From assembly GCA_033808805.1 (NCBI GenBank), contig JAPXMY010000004.1:68282-132281 (forward strand): DNA of 64,000 bases, written 5' to 3'. Position numbers and translations under genes: made by a program. Positions 44,001-51,710 of this stretch are shown in pieces (positions within the stretch are counted from its first letter, which is position 1; each line of letters opens with the position of its first letter). Under the pieces are notes generated by a model. The model was not told where the DNA came from and searched no databases. It worked only from the letters and a program-made list of their open reading frames with translations. Source of the DNA: UBA1783 sp033808805. Lineage in GTDB: Bacteria; Bacillota_I; Bacilli_A; Erysipelotrichales; Erysipelotrichaceae.

Positions 44001-44545
44001 TGGAAGAAAGAAAAGAGTGGTACGTTGTTAATACCTATGCTGGACATGAAGCCAGAGTAAAGGATAACTTAGAAAAAAGAATTATTACAATGGGTTTACA
44101 GGACTGCTTATTCAGAATTGAAATTGCTGAACATGTGGAAGTAGATTATAAAAATGGAAAAAGAGTTGAAAAAGTTAAAAACATGTTCCCTGGTTATCTG
44201 TTTGTAGAAATGATTATGACAGATGAAGCTTGGTATGTGGTCAGAAACACTCCAGGAGTAACTGGATTTATCGGTTCTTCTGGTGGTGGCGCTAAACCGT
44301 TCAGTGTTCCTGAAGAAGAAATTGAAGCTGTCTTAAGAAGAATTGGTAAAAGTGATCAGAAGATTGTTGTTGATTATCAGGTTGGAGATCGAGTAAGAAT
44401 TTTAACAGGACCTTTTGCAGGTGTTGAAGGGGTAGTTGAAATGATGGATGATGAAACTGAAATAGCTACAGTATTGGCAATCATGTTCGGTAGAGAAACT
44501 CCAACAGAAATTGATTACGGTGATTTAGAAAAAACTGAAGATTAA
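44000..44545 (+). CDS. nusG: transcription termination/antitermination protein NusG
   Basis: This 181-residue protein has an NGN domain (WYVVNTYAGHEARVKDNLEKRI, MFPGYLFVEM) and a KOW domain (VGDRVRILTGPFAGVEGVVE). It couples RNA polymerase with ribosomes and pausing. A terminator follows, separating it from rplK, which usually comes next. Confidence 0.97.
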   Translation: MEERKEWYVVNTYAGHEARVKDNLEKRIITMGLQDCLFRIEIAEHVEVDYKNGKRVEKVKNMFPGYLFVEMIMTDEAWYVVRNTPGVTGFIGSSGGGAKPFSVPEEEIEAVLRRIGKSDQKIVVDYQVGDRVRILTGPFAGVEGVVEMMDDETEIATVLAIMFGRETPTEIDYGDLEKTED

Positions 44546-44575
44546 GAAGAGAGACTAAAAAATCTCTTCTTTTTA
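44544..44575 (+). terminator. terminator after nusG
   Basis: Arms AAGAAGAGA and TCTCTTCTT with a ten-base loop and a T-run. Confidence 0.8.
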
Positions 44576-44603
44576 TGTTAAAATTAACTGGTGAGGAAAA
44601 GAT

Positions 44604-45410
44604 ATGCTGCGATGTCCAAAATGCCAGGAAAGATTAATAAAGGATGGTAAACGTTACCTTTGTAAAAACAATCATAGTTATGACATTGCCAGAGCAGGCT
44701 ATGTCAATTTAATTTTGGCCAATCAGAAAAGCAGTGCCAATGCTGGTGATAATATTGATTCTTTAAATGCCAGAGACAGGTTTTTAAATAAAGAATATTA
44801 CAAGCCATTAGCGGATTGTTTATCTTCACTGGTCAATAAATACCTCAAGGATGGAAACAGCTTTTTAGATGCCGGATGTGGAACAGGCTATTATTTACAG
44901 CAGCTGATAAACTCATGCAACAAAGATATTTCTTTTCTGGCGACAGATATCTCTAAAAAAGGGGTAATGATGACTAGCAAAAAATGTCAATCGGCAACCT
45001 GTTTTGTGGGGAATGTTTTTCATCTTCCTTTTGAAGCGGCAATTCTTGATGGGGCGATGAGTGTATTCTGTCCTTATTCAAGTGAGGAGTTTGCCAGAGT
45101 AATAAAACAGGATGGATATCTGTTTGCGGTAACTCCTGGGAAACAGCATTTATTTGAATTAAAAGAAATCGTTTATGAAAATCCTTATCTAAATAAGGAA
45201 GAAGGATATAAACTTGAGCAGTTTGCCCTGGTTGAACAGTTTAATGTTACCTATATCATGAATTTGAAAAGCAATGATGATATCCTGTCTTTGTGGAGAA
45301 TGATGCCTTATTATCATACATCTTCCAAGGAAGATAGCAGTAAACTGGAAGGTGTAGAAAAAATAGACTGTACGGCTGATTTTCTGGTTTCAGTTTATAA
45401 GAGGTACTAA
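44604..45410 (+). CDS. RlmA-family 23S rRNA (guanine-N1) methyltransferase
   Basis: This 268-residue protein has an N-terminal zinc knuckle (CPKCQ, CKNNH), the RlmA linker ARAGYVNLILANQ and the SAM motif FLDAGCGTGYY. RlmA enzymes methylate N1 of G745 or G748 in 23S rRNA, the latter affecting tylosin response. Which base applies here cannot be read from sequence alone. One base separates it from the next gene. Confidence 0.87.
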   Translation: MLRCPKCQERLIKDGKRYLCKNNHSYDIARAGYVNLILANQKSSANAGDNIDSLNARDRFLNKEYYKPLADCLSSLVNKYLKDGNSFLDAGCGTGYYLQQLINSCNKDISFLATDISKKGVMMTSKKCQSATCFVGNVFHLPFEAAILDGAMSVFCPYSSEEFARVIKQDGYLFAVTPGKQHLFELKEIVYENPYLNKEEGYKLEQFALVEQFNVTYIMNLKSNDDILSLWRMMPYYHTSSKEDSSKLEGVEKIDCTADFLVSVYKRY

Positions 45411-45411
45411 A

Positions 45412-46251
45412 ATGAAAAAGATATTCTATGTAGTATTGCTGGTGGTTATAATTCTTTTTTCTTTTGGCTGTCAAAAAGAAGATAAATATTCGAAATATAT
45501 CAGGATAGCGGTTTTATCAAACGAAGAAACAAATGTAAGCAAAATATTGTTTTTAAATGCTGACCATCAGGTTGTCTATGAATTGGAAACTGAATTTGTT
45601 GATGAGGTAGTTCATATTGGTGATAGACTGTATATTGGAAAAGATAAAAATAATTATCAGACAATTGACTGTATTACCATTGAATTTTTAGAAGATATTC
45701 ATATTGAAAAGGGAGTACTCTTACATTATTCAGAAAATGGCAGCTATGTTATCTATTTGGATGGCAGATGTAATGTAATTGATAAAGCTGGTACCAGAAG
45801 GCAATTGGAGGGTTATCTTCTCAACTGTCTGGTTTGCGACGACCTGTTTTATGTGATTGATTATTCTAATTATCTATATTGTTATAGTGTCAATGATTAT
45901 GAATTGAAAAGCAAAACGCAATTATTTAATTCTGAATTTATTTCTCTGACAGAAGTCGATGATAGATGCTATATCGTATCCAGCAGAGGTTTTACTTTGA
46001 TTGAAGATGGTGAGGCAAAAGAAACCTTTGTCTATCCTTATGATTTCAATGAAGTTTTAAGTGTTTATAGAGATAAAATCGTAGTCAAAGAAAATAATGA
46101 ACAGATGGTTTACAGGGTCTTATTTGATGAACATAAGATGACGTTGGAGCCTATATATGATGAGATATATTACACAAATATTAAATTCAATGAGATATTT
46201 AAAGAATACTATGATTCAGGTTATAAAGTAGTCTACTATGGAGAGAAATAA
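45412..46251 (+). CDS. lipoprotein of unknown function
   Basis: This 279-residue lipoprotein has lipobox FSFGC. The mature part is beta-rich with repeating strand pairs (YIRIAVLSNEE, VVHIGDRLYIGKDK, LLNCLVCDDLFYVID), suggesting a propeller-like repeat. Family not recognised. It overlaps the start region of the HAD gene. Confidence 0.7.
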   Translation: MKKIFYVVLLVVIILFSFGCQKEDKYSKYIRIAVLSNEETNVSKILFLNADHQVVYELETEFVDEVVHIGDRLYIGKDKNNYQTIDCITIEFLEDIHIEKGVLLHYSENGSYVIYLDGRCNVIDKAGTRRQLEGYLLNCLVCDDLFYVIDYSNYLYCYSVNDYELKSKTQLFNSEFISLTEVDDRCYIVSSRGFTLIEDGEAKETFVYPYDFNEVLSVYRDKIVVKENNEQMVYRVLFDEHKMTLEPIYDEIYYTNIKFNEIFKEYYDSGYKVVYYGEK

Positions 46252-46252
46252 T

Positions 46253-47026
46253 ATGGATGTAAAAGCGGTTATCCTTGATGTTGATTCAACATTGACAGCA
46301 GGAATAAATAAGCCAGTAGTTGAAAGTGCCATTAAAGCCTGTCGATTGCTGCAGGAAAAGGGAATAAAAGTAATTATCGCCAGTGGACGGCCACATTATG
46401 GCATTCCTTCTATTGAAGGAAAGATCTTTCCAGATTACTATATTGCCTGTAATGGTCATATCTTTGCTGATAAAAATCTAAACGTATTAGATGCTAAGTA
46501 TATAGAACGTGATTTATTTACCAGAATAAACAGCTTTTGTCTGGGAAAAAATATCGGTATATTCTGGAAGTTTGTCGATGGTTGCTATGTCTATGTTTAT
46601 ACAAAGAAGATGGATCAGATATTGAGCTCGTTAAAAATGAATTCTACCGACAAGCACCCTGATGAAAAAGCCTTACCAGTAGCTGGAGCTTTAGTAGGAA
46701 CTAAGCAAGAGATGGAGATGGTAAGAAATGAATTTGAAGAAGAGATGGATGTTATTGATGGTGGGTTTATTCTGTTTGATTTAGACCAGAAAGGTATCAG
46801 CAAGAAAACGGGAATGGAAATGCTGGAAAAGGTTACTGGAATTACAGCGCAGCAGTGTGTAGCCTTCGGTGACAGTGATAACGATTTGAAGATGATTGAA
46901 TATGCTGGACTTGGAATCGCTATGGGAAATGGTTATGATACAGTGAAGTCTATAGCTGACTATATAACTGATACAGCCCAGAATGATGGAATAATGAAAG
47001 CGCTAATAAAATTTAAAATATTATAA
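46253..47026 (+). CDS. HAD-superfamily (Cof-type) phosphatase
   Basis: This 257-residue protein has motif I LDVDSTLTAG, motif II ASGRP and motif III GDSDNDLKMIEYAG, the Cof/HAD-IIB pattern. Motif I has Ser instead of the usual Gly after the second Asp. ATG 46253 is preferred because RBS GGAGAG lies eight bases before it; an in-frame ATG at 46238 overlaps the previous gene. Substrate unknown, probably a phosphosugar or flavin-type phosphate. Confidence 0.87.
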   Translation: MDVKAVILDVDSTLTAGINKPVVESAIKACRLLQEKGIKVIIASGRPHYGIPSIEGKIFPDYYIACNGHIFADKNLNVLDAKYIERDLFTRINSFCLGKNIGIFWKFVDGCYVYVYTKKMDQILSSLKMNSTDKHPDEKALPVAGALVGTKQEMEMVRNEFEEEMDVIDGGFILFDLDQKGISKKTGMEMLEKVTGITAQQCVAFGDSDNDLKMIEYAGLGIAMGNGYDTVKSIADYITDTAQNDGIMKALIKFKIL

Positions 47027-47077
47027 AAAAGGTAATTTTTTATGTTAAAATCAATATGTTGTTTGGAGGTGAAATCT

Positions 47078-48568
47078 ATGACTAAGATAGCTTTTGACAG
47101 TGAAAAATACATCAAAATGCAATCAGCAAAAATAATGGAGCGAGTAAATCGTTTTGACAACAAACTGTATTTAGAGTTTGGAGGAAAGCTATTTGATGAT
47201 GGACATGCTTCAAGGGTCTTGCCTGGTTTTCCAAAGGATTTAAAGATTCAGATGTTATCTTCATTAAAAGATAAAATTGAAATAATTATCGTAATTAATG
47301 CTCATGACATTGAAAGGAACAAAAAAAGAGGTGATTTAAATATTACCTACGACCAGGAAGTTCTTAGAATGATTGATGCTTTCAGAGGCGTTGGTTTGCT
47401 GGCTGGTTCGGTAGTAATCACTCAATATGTTTCACTGCCGGTTGTAGATAACTTCAAAAGACTTTTGGAAAGAATGGATATAAAGGTTTATCTGCATTAC
47501 TTTATTGAAGGCTATCCAAATGATGTTGACCTGATTGTCTCAGAAGAGGGCTATGGGAAAAACGATTATATTCAGACCGAAAAACCGCTGGTAGTAGTTA
47601 CCGGTCCAGGTCCTGGATCTGGTAAAATGGCTGTCTGCTTAAGTCAGCTTTATTATGAGCGAGTTCGTGGTATTACTGCTGGGTATGCTAAATTTGAAAC
47701 TTTTCCAATTTTCAATTTACCTTTATCTCATCCTGTTCATTTAGCCTATGAAGCAGCGACAATCGATTTGGATGATGTAAATATGATTGACCCTTATCAT
47801 CTGGAAAAATATGGAGTCATGGCCACCAACTACAATCGTGATGTAGAAATCTTTCCTGTCTTATCGCGAATCTTAAAACAGATTACCAATGAGGACGTCT
47901 ACAATTCTCCTACTGATATGGGAGTAAATATGATTGGCTTCTGTATCACTGATGAAGAAGTAGCTAAGAAGGCCGCTAATGATGAAATCATTAGAAGATA
48001 TTATAGAGCAATGGTCGACTTTAGAAATGGCTATATTGAAGAAAATGTCTTGAATAAAATGCAGGCCATTATGAATAAAGCCGGTGTCAGTATCAGTGAT
48101 AGAAAAACAGTGGCAACAGCTTTGGCTAAAGCAGAGGAGACAGATGGTCCAGCAGTAGCTATTGAACTGCCAGATGGAGTTATTGTTACAGGGAAAAATT
48201 CCTCACTGCTAGGAGCAGCCAGCGCAGCAATACTGAATGCCTTAAAGCATATCTGTAACATCAATGATGATACGATGCTGCTTTCTCCCAATATCATTGA
48301 ACCTGTTCAACATTTAAAGGTTGACTATCTGGGTAACAACAATCCGAGGTTGCATGTTGATGAGGTGCTGATAGCTTTAACTATCAGCGCTCAGATGAAT
48401 CCTGCTGCCTATCAGGCCATACACGCCTTGCCGAAATTAAAAGACAGTCAACTTCATTCAACGGTGATTCTGGCGGCAGTAGATATCAATACCCTGAGAA
48501 AGCTGGGGATGATGGTTACCTGTGAGCCAAAATATCAGACCAAAAAGCTTTATCGTCCTGGCAAGTAA
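47078..48568 (+). CDS. DUF1846 family protein
   Basis: This ~496-residue protein starts MTKIAFDSEKYIKMQ after RBS GGAGGTG; an in-frame ATG at 47042 is less favoured. It matches DUF1846: LEFGGKLFDDGHASRVLPGF and a P-loop-like VTGPGPGSGKMAVCLSQLYYE. The biochemical role is undetermined. An extended -10 (TGTTAAAAT) just upstream may give it its own promoter. Confidence 0.87.
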   Translation: MTKIAFDSEKYIKMQSAKIMERVNRFDNKLYLEFGGKLFDDGHASRVLPGFPKDLKIQMLSSLKDKIEIIIVINAHDIERNKKRGDLNITYDQEVLRMIDAFRGVGLLAGSVVITQYVSLPVVDNFKRLLERMDIKVYLHYFIEGYPNDVDLIVSEEGYGKNDYIQTEKPLVVVTGPGPGSGKMAVCLSQLYYERVRGITAGYAKFETFPIFNLPLSHPVHLAYEAATIDLDDVNMIDPYHLEKYGVMATNYNRDVEIFPVLSRILKQITNEDVYNSPTDMGVNMIGFCITDEEVAKKAANDEIIRRYYRAMVDFRNGYIEENVLNKMQAIMNKAGVSISDRKTVATALAKAEETDGPAVAIELPDGVIVTGKNSSLLGAASAAILNALKHICNINDDTMLLSPNIIEPVQHLKVDYLGNNNPRLHVDEVLIALTISAQMNPAAYQAIHALPKLKDSQLHSTVILAAVDINTLRKLGMMVTCEPKYQTKKLYRPGK

Positions 48569-48594
48569 AAACGGATTAAATAAGTAAAAATAGA

Positions 48595-48623
48595 TTGACA
48601 ACACTCCTCAATTAATGTAGTAT
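48595..48623 (+). promoter_or_regulatory. rplK-rplA promoter
   Basis: TTGACA and TAGTAT are 17 bases apart; an overlapping TATTAT lies three bases further. Confidence 0.75.
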
Positions 48624-48630
48624 TATTATG

Positions 48631-48684
48631 CTCGCATTTTTTGCGGAGTGTTTTTTGTGGAAGAAGGGCAACCCTTCGTACCAC
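48631..48684 (+). promoter_or_regulatory. rplK leader with two hairpins
   Basis: The first hairpin (CTCGCA/TGCGGAG, T5 loop) is followed by T6 and looks like an attenuator. The second pairs GTGG with CCAC and GAAGGG with CCCTTC. Autogenous control by a ribosomal protein is plausible. Confidence 0.5.
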
Positions 48685-48717
48685 ACATAAATTTATAAAA
48701 AGAAAGGAAAAAAGTTT

Positions 48718-49134
48718 ATGAAGAGAGTTGCAAAAGTATGTAAGCTTCAATTCCCAGCGGGTGGAGCAAGACCTGGTCCAGCGCTAGCAAGTGCTGGTAT
48801 CAACATGCCTCAATTCTGTCAGGCCTTTAACGATGCTACTAAAGACAGAAGCGGGGACTTAGTACCTGTAATTATTACAGCGTATGAAGACAAGTCATTT
48901 GACTTTGTCTTAAAAACAACTCCAGCAGCACACATGTTAAAGAAAGCCGCAGGCATCACTAAAGCTTCAGGCACACCTAAGACTGTTAAAGCTGGAAAAA
49001 TTACAGTTGATCAATTAAAAGAAATCGCAGAATACAAAATGCCAGATTTAAATGCGAATGATGTTGAAGCAGCAATGAGAATTGTTGCTGGAACAGCAAA
49101 AAATATGGGCATTAAGATTGAAGGATGGGATTAA
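48718..49134 (+). CDS. rplK: 50S ribosomal protein L11
   Basis: This 138-residue protein has the L11 pattern KLQFPAGGARPGPALASAGINM and MPDLNANDVEAAMRIVAGTAKNMGI. It forms the GTPase-associated centre with 23S rRNA. RBS AAAGGAA. It is followed three bases later by rplA. Confidence 0.97.
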   Translation: MKRVAKVCKLQFPAGGARPGPALASAGINMPQFCQAFNDATKDRSGDLVPVIITAYEDKSFDFVLKTTPAAHMLKKAAGITKASGTPKTVKAGKITVDQLKEIAEYKMPDLNANDVEAAMRIVAGTAKNMGIKIEGWD

Positions 49135-49137
49135 GCT

Positions 49138-49824
49138 ATGGCAAGACGCAGTAAAAATTACCAGGCGGCAGCTAAACTTATCGAAAAGGATAAGGCTTAT
49201 CCAGTCGCAGAAGCAATTGATTTAGTTAAGAAAGTTTCTTATGCTAAATTTGATGCTACAGTCGAATTAGTATTCAGATTAAATGTTGACCCACGTCATG
49301 CTGATCAACAATTACGTGGAGCAATTGTTTTACCAAATGGAACCGGTAAATCACAAAAAGTATTAGTTATCACTCAGGGACCTAAAGAGCAGGAAGCAAA
49401 AGATGCTGGTGCCGATATCGTGGGTGGTAAGGAAATTTTAGAAGACATCAAAAAAGGTTGGTTTGACTTTGACGTTATTGTAGCTACTCCTGATATGATG
49501 GGTGAATTGGGAAAACTAGGAAGAATCTTAGGACCTAAAGGCTTAATGCCAAACCCTAAAACTGGAACAGTAACAATGAACGTAGCAGCAGCAATCGAAG
49601 AAATCAAGAAAGGTAAAGTTACCTACCGTACTGATAAAGAGGGTAATGTAGCAGTTATCTTGGGGAAAACTTCGTTTGATACTGATAAACTGGTTGAAAA
49701 CTACAAAACTATTTATGATGTAATCTTAAAAGCTAGACCTGCAGCTGTAAAAGGTACATATATGAAAAACGTTACTGTTTGTGCATCTATGTCACCATCA
49801 GTCAAGGTTGACCATCTTGTATAA
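49138..49824 (+). CDS. rplA: 50S ribosomal protein L1
   Basis: This 228-residue protein has LGRILGPKGLMPNPKTGTVT and the RNA-binding N-terminal KFDATVELVFRLNVDPRHADQQLRG. It forms the L1 stalk and often represses its own operon. Confidence 0.97.
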   Translation: MARRSKNYQAAAKLIEKDKAYPVAEAIDLVKKVSYAKFDATVELVFRLNVDPRHADQQLRGAIVLPNGTGKSQKVLVITQGPKEQEAKDAGADIVGGKEILEDIKKGWFDFDVIVATPDMMGELGKLGRILGPKGLMPNPKTGTVTMNVAAAIEEIKKGKVTYRTDKEGNVAVILGKTSFDTDKLVENYKTIYDVILKARPAAVKGTYMKNVTVCASMSPSVKVDHLV

Positions 49825-49851
49825 TCAAGATAATTAAAATTTATTGTAAAC

Positions 49852-49974
49852 AATATACCATAGACAGCAACGACCGAAAAGGTTTAAGAATGTTGCCGAG
49901 GTAAAGTTGATAAGAAAACTTTGGCCTGTTTTGTCTTTGGAGAAAATAGGCTTTCATTTTTATAAAGGTATATT
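49852..49974 (+). ncRNA. L10 leader (ribosomal protein autoregulatory element)
   Basis: A closing stem AATATACC (49852-49859)/GGTATATT (49967-49974) encloses GCAAC/GTTGC arms and AAAGTT/AACTTT arms. The layout and the position before rplJ fit the L10 leader. Confidence 0.85.
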
Positions 49975-50006
49975 GAACAAAAAAACTTAAAGAAAGGAAG
50001 AACATT

Positions 50007-50519
50007 ATGAACCAACAAATACTAGAACAAAAGAAGCAGTTGGTAAATGAAATCGCTGAAAAGATGGATAATGCTGCTTCAACTGTAATTGTTGAGTACT
50101 GTGGCTTAAAGGTGAAGGAAGTAACTGAATTGCGCAGACTGTTGCGTGAAGAAGAATGTGAATTCATCGTTTACAAAAACACCATGGTTCAACGTGCTTC
50201 TGAAAAATTAGGTTATGACTCACTGTTGGAATCATTAACTGGTCCTAACGCTGTAGCACTATCATCTGATTCTGTTGCTCCAGCAAGAGTCCTATACAAA
50301 TTTGCAAAGAAGCATGAAAAATTAGTAATTAAAGCTGGTATCGTAGACAAAAAAGTTGTTAATGCCCAAGAGTTGAAAGAATTATCAAAGCTTCCAAACA
50401 AAGATGGCATGATCTCAATGCTGCTTGGATGTTTACAAAGCCCAATCCGTTCATTTGCTGCTACAGTTAAAGCTATAGCTGACAAGAATAATCCAGCAAC
50501 TGAACCTGCTGCCGAATAA
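50007..50519 (+). CDS. rplJ: 50S ribosomal protein L10
   Basis: This 170-residue protein has VIVEYCGLKVKEVTELRRLLREE and a C-terminal L7/L12-binding helix. With L12 it binds its own leader to repress translation. RBS AAAGGAAG. Confidence 0.96.
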   Translation: MNQQILEQKKQLVNEIAEKMDNAASTVIVEYCGLKVKEVTELRRLLREEECEFIVYKNTMVQRASEKLGYDSLLESLTGPNAVALSSDSVAPARVLYKFAKKHEKLVIKAGIVDKKVVNAQELKELSKLPNKDGMISMLLGCLQSPIRSFAATVKAIADKNNPATEPAAE

Positions 50520-50538
50520 TTAGATGGAGGAAATAAAA

Positions 50539-50922
50539 ATGGCAAAATTAACAAATGAAGAAATCATCGCATCTCTTAAAGAGATGACAATTTTAGAACT
50601 AAACGATTTAGTGAAAGCTATCGAAACAGAATTTGGCGTAACCGCTGCAGTAGTACAGGCTCCTGTACAGGAACAAGAACCACAAGAACCAAAAGGACCA
50701 ACTGAAGTTACAGTTATGTTAAAAGAAGTAGGCCAAACTAAGATCGCTGTTATCAAGGCTGTTAAAGAAGCTACTGGTATCGACTTAATGAGTGCTAAGA
50801 AAATCGTTGACGCATGTACACCTGATTCACCATCAGTAATCAAAGAAAACGTTAAGATTGAAGAAGCAGACACTATTAAGGAAGCTATTTTAGCAGCAGG
50901 CGCTGTTGTAGAATACAAATAA
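50539..50922 (+). CDS. rplL: 50S ribosomal protein L7/L12
   Basis: This 127-residue protein starts MAKLTNEEIIASLKEMTILELNDL; GGAGG eight bases upstream decides ATG 50539 over the ATG at 50524. The hinge is unusual: VQAPVQEQEPQEPKGP, rich in Gln, Glu and Pro instead of Ala/Gly. The C-terminal domain has a small insert, VDACTPDSPSVIKENVKI. Confidence 0.95.
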   Translation: MAKLTNEEIIASLKEMTILELNDLVKAIETEFGVTAAVVQAPVQEQEPQEPKGPTEVTVMLKEVGQTKIAVIKAVKEATGIDLMSAKKIVDACTPDSPSVIKENVKIEEADTIKEAILAAGAVVEYK

Positions 50923-50945
50923 GTCTAAACAACAAATCTATGACA

Positions 50946-50982
50946 AGGCCGAGTTATTGTAAATTAATTCGGCCTCGTTTTA
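50946..50982 (+). terminator. terminator after rplL
   Basis: Arms AGGCCGA and TCGGCCT, then CGTTTTAT. Confidence 0.75.
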
Positions 50983-51000
50983 TCAAATGGAGGATAATGG

Positions 51001-51594
51001 ATGAGCTATTATTTTACCAATGAGACAGACAAAACATCAAACCGAAAGAAAATTGACTTTCGGTTTTCGGGCGTTTTAAGGACCTTTATTTCTGGTGATG
51101 GAGTTTTCTCGAAAAGCACTTTGGACTTTGGTTCTAGAGTATTATTGGAAACTTTACTGGATGAAGGTATTGAAGGACATGTTGTTGATATGGGTTGTGG
51201 CCTTGGCTACATCGGCATTCTATTAAAAGAATATAAACCGGATATTACATTAACGATGGTTGATGTAAATCTGACCGCTGTAGAATTGGCTAAAGAAAAT
51301 AGCGCATTGTATCGTCAGAAAAATGAAGTAATCTGTTCTGATGGTTTTGAAAACATTACCAAAAGTTTTGATGTAATAGTTTGCAATCCACCAATCAGAG
51401 CGGGAAAGAAAGTGATTTATAAAATATTTTCCGCTGGATATGACCACTTGAATGAAGGTGGGATTATGTATCTGGTAATTAAAAGAAAACAAGGTGCTGA
51501 AAGTGCCATCAGATATCTAGAGTCCATAAACTTTACGGTAGAAGTAATCAATAAGGCAGGCGGATACTGGGTGATTAAAGCATCTAAAAGATGA
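51001..51594 (+). CDS. class I SAM-dependent methyltransferase, RsmC-like
   Basis: This 197-residue protein has motif I VVDMGCGLGYIGILL and the catalytic NPPIRAGK of the RsmC/YbxB group that methylates guanine N2 in 16S rRNA. It has only the single catalytic domain. Position between rplL and rpoB is typical of Firmicutes ybxB. RBS GGAGG. Confidence 0.9.
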   Translation: MSYYFTNETDKTSNRKKIDFRFSGVLRTFISGDGVFSKSTLDFGSRVLLETLLDEGIEGHVVDMGCGLGYIGILLKEYKPDITLTMVDVNLTAVELAKENSALYRQKNEVICSDGFENITKSFDVIVCNPPIRAGKKVIYKIFSAGYDHLNEGGIMYLVIKRKQGAESAIRYLESINFTVEVINKAGGYWVIKASKR

Positions 51595-51605
51595 TTAAAA
51601 AGAAG

Positions 51606-51634
51606 TTGACAATTTTTCAGTATATTGTTATTAT
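51606..51634 (+). promoter_or_regulatory. rpoB-rpoC promoter
   Basis: TTGACA and TATTAT are 17 bases apart. A leader hairpin TGGGTAA/TTACCCA lies at 51662-51687. Confidence 0.8.
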
Positions 51635-51710
51635 ATATAATTGCATAATAGTATATTAAAATGGGTAAGAATCGTGTTTTTTACCCAATATTAAGGAAGG
51701 GGACGTAATA

